A stretch of DNA of 10,537 bases, taken from the NCBI GenBank assembly GCA_030704765.1, contig JAUYDD010000022.1, positions 1 through 10,537 on the forward strand, written 5' to 3'. Positions 10,411 through 10,537 of the stretch are shown one piece after another. The DNA is from Nanobdellota archaeon (GTDB lineage Archaea > Nanobdellota > Nanobdellia > Pacearchaeales > GW2011-AR1). The notes below the pieces were generated by a model. The model was not told where the DNA came from and made no database searches. It worked only from the letters and a program-made list of their open reading frames with translations. Each line of letters begins with the position of its first letter. The first letter of the stretch is position 1. A program made the translations under genes and the position numbers.

Positions 10411-10537
10411 GGGCCACCACACCCTAAAGGTTTTTTGCCACAGCTAAAAAATCGCCTGCTGGCGAGTGTGGTTTGATTGGCCCTTGTTTTTAGGATGCTC
10501 AGAAATTAAAACAAACTGACATCCACATCTTAAAAGA
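10411..10537 (+). ncRNA. Structured RNA candidate, 5' part (continues across the junction to about 140)
   Basis: A nested fold is visible on the + strand. P1 pairs GGGCCA (10411-10416) with TGGCCC (60-65 in left-copy numbering). P2 pairs CCACAC with GTGTGG (48-53). P3 pairs GGTTTTTT (11-18) with AAAAAATC (28-35). P4 is GCC-TGCT-GGC (36-45). CCTAAA (5-10), left single-stranded between P2 and P3, is complementary to TTTAGG (71-76) beyond P1, giving a pseudoknot. P3 contains a G-U pair that would be a C-A mismatch on the other strand, so + is favoured. A TATA-like AATTATAT is centred about 24 bp before GGGCCA. I do not recognise the family: RNase P, SRP, 5S rRNA and tRNA signatures are absent. 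Confidence 0.6.
10419..10537. repeat. Right copy of 119-bp terminal direct repeat
   Basis: Exact copy of bases 1-119 at the other end of the window. An overlap of this size at both ends is what a de Bruijn assembler produces for a closed circle, but it would also arise if the repeat were about as long as the k-mer. The sequence alone does not decide between them. Confidence 0.97.

Noticed and set aside
10325..10420. Upstream extension of the AmrS reading frame
   Set aside because: The extra 31 codons start at a GTG, run through TATA-like AT-rich sequence and add residues unlike the family; the start MIRECKLY fits better.
1..10537. CRISPR array
   Set aside because: No regularly spaced repeat-spacer pattern; the repeats found are dispersed or paired.
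1..10537. Plasmid or virus identity from the terminal repeat
   Set aside because: No replication initiator, partition, capsid or integrase gene is present and the core genes are chromosomal in type; circularity remains only a possibility.

Overview
The window looks like a piece of a very AT-rich archaeal genome. It carries an archaeal ribosomal protein S17e gene, an Alba chromatin protein gene, an AMMECR1 gene with its radical SAM partner, and one tRNA with a CAU anticodon. Nine transcription units have a TATA-like box centred 23.5-27.5 bp upstream of an ATG, the usual layout of leaderless archaeal transcripts. Base composition, many small helical-repeat and membrane proteins, and several nucleotidyltransferase/HEPN genes suggest a DPANN lineage (Pacearchaeota/Woesearchaeota-like); that placement is inference.

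The first 119 and last 119 bases are identical. The shared sequence is part of a well-folded RNA candidate (stacked helices, a pseudoknot and a long hairpin) that becomes complete only when the window is read as a circle of 10,418 bp. Either the contig is circular or the RNA is a repeat that ended the assembly; the housekeeping genes make a simple plasmid unlikely.

Layout: structured RNA (10411 through the junction to 140); S17e-alba operon (283-809, +); a large helical-repeat protein (895-2619, -); a HEPN/MNT toxin-antitoxin pair with two identical palindromic operators on its promoter (2784-3731, -); a small membrane protein (3792-4070, -); tRNA-CAU with its 3' end and tail repeated 121 bp downstream (4165-4415); a TPR-like protein (4532-5104, +); a 3' fragment of a second AMMECR1 gene (5106-5219, -); a nucleotidyltransferase with an overlapping unknown gene (5219-6345, -); a remnant of a TPR-like C-terminus (6384-6445, +); then an accessory cassette with a TrmB-type regulator (6692-7450, -) divergent from a prokaryotic viperin (7539-8423, +); a small membrane protein with an exported Cys-rich tail (8568-8804, -); and the AMMECR1 / AmrS radical SAM operon (8910-10327, -).

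The main finding is the viperin cassette. Viperin makes chain-terminating ddh-nucleotides against viruses. Here it shares a 55-90 bp intergenic region with a TrmB regulator, and a perfect 7+7 palindrome lies between the two core promoters. The pair is bracketed by 15-bp exact direct repeats of an unusually GC-rich sequence, with 27-bp imperfect inverted repeats (23/27) just inside them, which resembles a mobile cassette with no transposase. A third copy of the GC-rich core sits beside the small membrane protein and AMMECR1. The TPR/AMMECR1 convergent junction appears twice, once as an intact TPR with an AMMECR1 fragment and once as a TPR fragment with an intact AMMECR1. This suggests an insertion hot spot that has collected the nucleotidyltransferase module and the viperin cassette.
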